Shown one piece after another: positions 7,308-10,771 of a stretch of DNA of 10,771 nucleotides (positions are counted from its first letter, which is position 1; each line of letters starts with the position of its first letter). The position numbers were made by a program, and so were the translations under genes. Below the pieces are notes generated by a model. That model was not told the origin of the DNA. It made no database searches and was given only the letters and a program-made list of their open reading frames with translations. Location: contig SACC01000025.1 in the NCBI GenBank assembly GCA_009928745.1, positions 1 through 10,771 on the forward strand. Direction: 5' to 3'. This DNA is from Clostridia bacterium (GTDB lineage Bacteria > Bacillota > Clostridia > Christensenellales > CAG-1252).

Positions 7308-7325
7308 TGCTATCATATGATAGCA
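7308..7325. promoter_or_regulatory. Perfect 18-base palindrome upstream of pfkA, candidate operator
   Basis: TGCTATCATATGATAGCA reads identically on both strands, with no mismatches and no spacer. It begins two bases after the dnaE stop codon. It lies where the -35 region of the downstream promoter would be, so a dimeric regulator bound here could block or assist RNA polymerase. It is not followed by a T-run, which argues against an intrinsic terminator. It does not match CcpA (cre) or Rex consensus sites as I know them; the regulator is unknown. Confidence 0.5.
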
Positions 7326-7340
7326 TAAAATATAATTCTT

Positions 7341-7349
7341 TGATATAAT
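7341..7349 (+). promoter_or_regulatory. Extended -10 promoter for pfkA
   Basis: TGATATAAT is a perfect extended -10 (TGn plus TATAAT, hexamer at 7344-7349). No good -35 is seen 17 bases upstream (TAGCAT at 7321-7326), as is common for extended -10 promoters. Transcription would start near 7356, leaving a leader of about 21 bases containing the GAGGA ribosome-binding site (7369-7373). Two further TATAAT hexamers lie at 7331-7336 and 7359-7364; the latter would start transcription too close to the ATG to include the ribosome-binding site. Confidence 0.6.
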
Positions 7350-7376
7350 GAAAAAAACTATAATGTGTGAGGAAAT

Positions 7377-8336
7377 ATGAGAATAGCGGTACTTACTTCG
7401 GGCGGAGACGCACCGGGAATGAATGCGGCAATAAGAGCTGTGGTTAGATACGCAACTTACAACGACATCGAAGTGTTCGGCATAGAGCGCGGGTATCAGG
7501 GTCTTGTCAACGGCGATATGCTTCTGATGTCACGCCGTTCGGTCTCGGATATCATTCAGCGCGGCGGTACAAAACTTAAGACGGCAAGATGTCCGGAGTT
7601 CCACAAATATGATACAATGCGCGTTGCGGCTGAGATGCTCAACGGCAGCGGTATTGACGGACTTGTCGTTATAGGCGGCGACGGCAGCTTCCGCGGACTA
7701 AAAGATTTGCACGACCATTTCCACATTAAGGGTATCGGTATACCAGGCACTATCGACAATGACCTCAGCTATACTGACTTTACTTTGGGATTCGATACCG
7801 CAGTCAATACTGTCGTATCGGCAATCAACAATTTGAGAGACACATCATCCTCTCATGAGAGGGTAAGTATTATTGAAGTAATGGGCAGAAAATGCGGCGA
7901 TATAGCCTTATACGCAGGTCTAGCAGGCGGCGCGGAGATAGTACTTGTTCCCGAACACAAAGTGGATTATGACGATATTTCCGCAAGGCTTTTGCGCAAT
8001 GCAAAGCGCGGTAAGCAATCAGCGATAATTGTGCTTGCAGAGGGAGCATGCCCGCTTGAGGAGGCGATGAGCGAATTGAAAGCGAGAACCAATATGTCCT
8101 TCCGCTCCACAGTACTGGGTCATATTCAAAGAGGCGGCGCGCCGTCAATGGCAGACCGCATACTTGCGTCAAGATGCGCAGTCCGCGCGGTGGATTTGTT
8201 AAGAGAAGGCAAGGGCGGCAGAGTAGTAGGCATACGCAATAACGCTATAGTGGATTACGATGTGACGGCGGCGCTTGCAATGCCCCGTATCGTTGATGAG
8301 AGATTATACGAGATAGCAAGTATATTAAGTTTATAA
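7377..8336 (+). CDS. pfkA: 6-phosphofructokinase, ATP-dependent type
   Basis: PfkA phosphorylates fructose 6-phosphate to fructose 1,6-bisphosphate, the committed step of glycolysis, in the cytosol. Its 319 residues match the bacterial allosteric PfkA (about 320). The N-terminal LTSGGDAPGMNAAIRAVVR is the classic nucleotide-binding start. GGDGS (100-104) has Gly at the position that selects ATP over pyrophosphate, and PGTIDND has Gly124 rather than Lys, with catalytic Asp127; both are ATP-type signatures. Also present are the substrate-binding MGRKCGD (about 169-175), the loop VLAEGA, and LGHIQRGGAPSMADRILASR near residue 240-265. The start is preceded by GAGGA at 3 bases. It is the first gene after a palindrome and extended -10 promoter, and it is followed after 13 bases by a pyrophosphate-type paralogue. 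The family assignment is secure; the phosphoryl donor is inferred from motif residues. Confidence 0.96.
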   Translation: MRIAVLTSGGDAPGMNAAIRAVVRYATYNDIEVFGIERGYQGLVNGDMLLMSRRSVSDIIQRGGTKLKTARCPEFHKYDTMRVAAEMLNGSGIDGLVVIGGDGSFRGLKDLHDHFHIKGIGIPGTIDNDLSYTDFTLGFDTAVNTVVSAINNLRDTSSSHERVSIIEVMGRKCGDIALYAGLAGGAEIVLVPEHKVDYDDISARLLRNAKRGKQSAIIVLAEGACPLEEAMSELKARTNMSFRSTVLGHIQRGGAPSMADRILASRCAVRAVDLLREGKGGRVVGIRNNAIVDYDVTAALAMPRIVDERLYEIASILSL

Positions 8337-8339
8337 GAT

Positions 8340-8344
8340 GGAGG
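8340..8344 (+). promoter_or_regulatory. Ribosome-binding site that sets the start of the second phosphofructokinase
   Basis: GGAGG (8340-8344) lies 5 bases before the ATG at 8350. An in-frame ATG at 8338 overlaps this ribosome-binding site and has no such element upstream, so 8350 is the likelier start. Confidence 0.75.
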
Positions 8345-8349
8345 ATATT

Positions 8350-9597
8350 ATGAAAGAATTAAAAGGTGCGGTTATTTTCGGACAGTCAGGCGGACCCTCT
8401 TCAGTTATCAATTCAAGCGCTGCGGGCGTTTTTATTGAGGCGCTGAAACATAGAGATGTTATAACAAAGATTTATGGCGCAGCGCACGGTATCAAGGGTA
8501 TTCTTGATGAGAATTTTTACGATATCGACGCAGAAGATATGAAAGAGCTGGAGCTTTTGAAGAATACTCCGAGTTCGGCGCTGGGTTCGGTGCGTTATAA
8601 GCTAAAACCGGCGGACGTGGACGAGACAGATTATAAGAGACTGCTTGAGGTATTCAAGAAGTACGACATTCGCTATTTCTTCTATAACGGCGGCAACGAC
8701 AGTATGGATACCTGCAACAAGGTTAGCAAATATATGCAGAAGTCAGGCTACGAATGCAGAGTAATCGGTGTGCCTAAGACTATAGATAACGACCTTTGGG
8801 GAACTGACCATTGCCCCGGATACGGCAGCGCGGCGAAGTATATCGCCACCTCAATTATGGAACTAAAACTTGACTCTACCGTCTACAATACCGGTATGGT
8901 ATGCGTTATTGAGGTAATGGGCAGGAACGCAGGCTGGTTGACAGCTGCGGCGGAGCTTGCAAAAGTCAAGGGCTTGGGACCCGATCTTATATATCTTCCC
9001 GAGACAATCTTTGATATTGAGCAATTCAAGGCAAGCGTAAAAGAGATATGCGCTAAGAACAATAACAAATGTATGATAGTAATCAGCGAAGGCATACGCA
9101 ACGCCGACGGCAGATACATAGGCGAGTTCGCCGCATCCTCAACAGACCTTTTTGGTCATGCGCAGTTAGGCGGAGTAGGCTCCATGCTTGCCAATATGAT
9201 TAATGCCGAGCTTGGTGTAAAGGTTAGAGCTATAGAGTTCAGCCTATTGCAGAGATGCGCGGCGCATTTGGCGTCAAAAGTGGATGTGGAAGAGGCTTTT
9301 GCAGCAGGCGCAGCCGCAGTGAAATACGCGCTTGCAGGAGAAACGGACAGAATGGTTATACTAAAGAGAGAACCGGGCAAAGAATATAAATGCGTACCAG
9401 CTACAATGGATGTCGCGCTTGCCGCTAACACTGAGAAAAAGATTCCTGCCGAGTGGATACTTCCGGACGGCAAGGGTTTAACGCAAGAATTCGTAGATTA
9501 CGCTCTGCCGCTTATTCAAGGCGACAGCAAAGCGCCGCTTGAAGACGGTCTGCCAAGATTCGCGCGTCTTGCTAAAGTAAAGGCTGGGAAGAAATAG
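8350..9597 (+). CDS. pfp: Pyrophosphate-dependent phosphofructokinase (PPi:fructose-6-phosphate 1-phosphotransferase)
   Basis: This PFK-superfamily enzyme has 415 residues, longer than PfkA and in the range of bacterial PPi-linked enzymes. It begins IFGQSGGPSSVINSSAAGV, the PPi-enzyme version of the N-terminal loop. The donor-site motif is GGNDS (114-118), with Asp117 where ATP enzymes carry Gly. The catalytic motif is PKTIDND, with Lys143 in place of Gly and catalytic Asp146. Together Asp and Lys are the known signature of PPi use. MGRNAGW (after VIEVMGR) and ISEGIRNADG near residue 240-258 are further family motifs. The reaction is reversible, so it can serve glycolysis or gluconeogenesis while saving ATP. 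It follows the ATP-type paralogue by 13 bases and has its own strong GGAGG, so the two are probably co-transcribed. An ATG at 8338 would add four residues. The donor is inferred from residues and not shown biochemically. Confidence 0.9.
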   Translation: MKELKGAVIFGQSGGPSSVINSSAAGVFIEALKHRDVITKIYGAAHGIKGILDENFYDIDAEDMKELELLKNTPSSALGSVRYKLKPADVDETDYKRLLEVFKKYDIRYFFYNGGNDSMDTCNKVSKYMQKSGYECRVIGVPKTIDNDLWGTDHCPGYGSAAKYIATSIMELKLDSTVYNTGMVCVIEVMGRNAGWLTAAAELAKVKGLGPDLIYLPETIFDIEQFKASVKEICAKNNNKCMIVISEGIRNADGRYIGEFAASSTDLFGHAQLGGVGSMLANMINAELGVKVRAIEFSLLQRCAAHLASKVDVEEAFAAGAAAVKYALAGETDRMVILKREPGKEYKCVPATMDVALAANTEKKIPAEWILPDGKGLTQEFVDYALPLIQGDSKAPLEDGLPRFARLAKVKAGKK

Positions 9598-9642
9598 ATT
9601 GCAGTATCAACTTTGCAGATAGTAATTTAGGAGGTATTTTCT

Positions 9643-10647
9643 ATGAAAAAAGTTTTGGTAACCGGCGGCGCCGGATACATTGGCAGCCATACCGTTGTAG
9701 AACTTATACAGGCAGGCTACGAAGCAGTCATCGTCGATAATCTCTCCAACAGCAAAGCTGATGTCATTGACAAGATAGAAACAATTACTGGCGCGCGTCC
9801 GCAATTTTATCAGGTAGATATACTTGACAAGGAAGGACTCAGCAAGGTTTTTGCCGAGAACGATATAGGTTCGGTGATACATTTTGCAGGGCTCAAAGCG
9901 GTGGGAGAAAGCGTAAGTTTGCCCCTGAAATATTACCATAATAATATCGAGGGTACAGTCGTGCTGCTATATGTAATGCAGGAGTATGGAGTCAAGAATA
10001 TAGTATTCTCCTCCTCGGCAACGGTATACGGCAATCCGATGACTGTGCCAATAAGAGAAGATTTTCCTATCGGCGGCTGTACTAATCCTTACGGCAAGAC
10101 CAAGTATTTTATCGAAGAAATACTCAAAGATATCTATGTTGCAGACAAAAGTTATAATATTGCGCTGCTTAGATATTTTAATCCTATCGGCGCGCACCTT
10201 AGCGGGCTTATCGGAGAGAACCCCAACGGTATCCCCAATAATCTAATGCCGTATATTACTCAGGTAGCTATCGGCAAGCTGGATTATCTAAGGATATTCG
10301 GAGACGATTACGACACTCATGACGGCACAGGCGTAAGAGATTATATCCATGTGGTTGACCTTGCCAAAGGTCACCTTTGCGCGCTCCAAAAGCTGGATAC
10401 AAAACCGGGCGTAGTAGTCTACAATCTAGGCACTGGCAACGGATATAGCGTGCTGGATATGGTGAAAGCCTTTTCCAAGGTTTTGGGCAGAGAGCTTCCC
10501 TATAAAATCGTCGGTAGACGCGCGGGCGATATCGCGTCGTGTTATGCTGATCCGTCACTCGCGGCAGAGGAGTTAGGCTTCAGAGCGCAGTACGACCTTG
10601 CAAGAATGTGTGAGGACAGCTGGAATTTTCAGCAAAAGAACGGTTAA
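9643..10647 (+). CDS. galE: UDP-glucose 4-epimerase
   Basis: GalE interconverts UDP-glucose and UDP-galactose (sometimes the N-acetyl forms) using tightly bound NAD, feeding the Leloir pathway and surface-polysaccharide synthesis. At 334 residues it is close to E. coli GalE (338). The short-chain dehydrogenase Rossmann motif TGGAGYIGSH has its glycines at 8, 11 and 14. The catalytic residues are Ser125 in SSSATVYG and Tyr150/Lys154 in YGKTK. RYFNPIGAH, then PNNLMPYI, and THDGTGVRDYIHVVDLAKGH are GalE-type substrate-domain motifs. A strong ribosome-binding site AGGAGGT (9629-9635) lies 7 bases before the ATG. The 45-base gap after the PPi phosphofructokinase holds no terminator, so readthrough from the pfkA promoter is plausible. 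Specificity for acetylated sugars cannot be excluded from sequence. Confidence 0.95.
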   Translation: MKKVLVTGGAGYIGSHTVVELIQAGYEAVIVDNLSNSKADVIDKIETITGARPQFYQVDILDKEGLSKVFAENDIGSVIHFAGLKAVGESVSLPLKYYHNNIEGTVVLLYVMQEYGVKNIVFSSSATVYGNPMTVPIREDFPIGGCTNPYGKTKYFIEEILKDIYVADKSYNIALLRYFNPIGAHLSGLIGENPNGIPNNLMPYITQVAIGKLDYLRIFGDDYDTHDGTGVRDYIHVVDLAKGHLCALQKLDTKPGVVVYNLGTGNGYSVLDMVKAFSKVLGRELPYKIVGRRAGDIASCYADPSLAAEELGFRAQYDLARMCEDSWNFQQKNG

Positions 10648-10651
10648 TTAA

Positions 10652-10771
10652 ATGATAAAGAGAAAACAGCTTGATCAATTAAAATGGTGGAATTATGCTA
10701 TGCTGGTTGTCGCAGGTATCATTAATGCGGCGGGTATAGCATTATTTCTTATTCCGTCAGGGATATTAGAC
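10652..10771 (+). CDS. YitT family membrane protein, N-terminal fragment (3' end outside window)
   Basis: An open frame of 40 codons starts 4 bases after the galE stop and runs to the last base. It has a basic N-terminus (MIKRKQ), then a hydrophobic stretch (about residues 15-36) suited to a first transmembrane segment, ending in ALFLIPSGILD. The pattern of a small-residue-rich helix followed by FLIP and a Gly-Ile pair is typical of the start of YitT/DUF161 proteins, multi-pass inner-membrane proteins of unknown function common in Bacillota. No clear ribosome-binding site precedes the ATG, so expression may depend on coupling to galE. Only the first eighth or so of the protein is visible, so the family call is moderate. 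Confidence 0.7.
   Translation, partial: MIKRKQLDQLKWWNYAMLVVAGIINAAGIALFLIPSGILD

Noticed and set aside
7308..7325. Reading the palindrome as an intrinsic terminator for dnaE
   Set aside because: The sequence after it (ATAAAATATAATTC) has no T-run on the + strand. The A-rich stretch before it would suit only a minus-strand transcript, and no minus-strand gene is nearby.
9599..9618. Repeated TTGCAG (9599-9604 and 9613-9618) before galE as a promoter or operator
   Set aside because: The best -10 candidate (TAATTT, 9623-9628) is poor and two six-base copies are not significant; the gap is best explained by the galE ribosome-binding site alone.
1..10771. Mobile element, CRISPR array, toxin-antitoxin or defence system
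   Set aside because: No transposase or integrase frame, no spaced direct repeats, no tRNA-like sequence and no small paired genes were found; all sizeable frames are explained by housekeeping families.

Overview
The window is an ordinary-looking chromosomal stretch of a Bacillota (Firmicutes) bacterium, most likely an anaerobic Clostridia-type lineage. All genes lie on the + strand, spacing is tight, and base composition is moderate with AT-rich intergenic gaps. The order uvrC - murB - whiA - dnaE - pfkA matches a core block familiar from clostridial genomes. WhiA in particular restricts the origin to Gram-positive bacteria. The species cannot be named from the sequence alone.

Layout: (1) 1-783, the 3' part of uvrC (nucleotide excision repair). 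(2) 784-920, a gap with a bulged inverted repeat and a promoter that would give a leaderless transcript. (3) 921-1739, a Cof-type HAD phosphatase. (4) 1740-1827, an AT-rich gap with nested inverted repeats, the last of which spans the murB start codon. (5) 1828-7305, murB, whiA and dnaE packed together: murB and whiA overlap by 8 bases, and whiA's stop codon sits inside the dnaE ribosome-binding site. (6) 7306-7376, a short gap holding a perfect 18-base palindrome and an extended -10 promoter. (7) 7377-9597, two phosphofructokinase genes in tandem, the first with ATP-type and the second with pyrophosphate-type active-site residues. (8) 9643-10647, galE, followed after 4 bases by the start of a YitT-family membrane protein that runs off the window at 10771.

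Functionally, the window covers DNA repair and replication (UvrC, DnaE), cell wall precursor synthesis (MurB), a sporulation/division-type regulator (WhiA), the committed step of glycolysis in two cofactor versions (PfkA and a PPi-dependent enzyme), and UDP-sugar interconversion (GalE). The palindrome and promoter ahead of pfkA suggest that the sugar-metabolism genes form a separately controlled transcription unit.

I see no mobile element, CRISPR array, tRNA/rRNA, toxin-antitoxin or defence module, and no clear new multi-gene system. The points worth a second look are regulatory (the palindrome before pfkA, the hairpin over the murB start, a leaderless HAD mRNA) and contextual (the ATP/PPi phosphofructokinase pair; whiA directly after murB without rapZ and yvcK).
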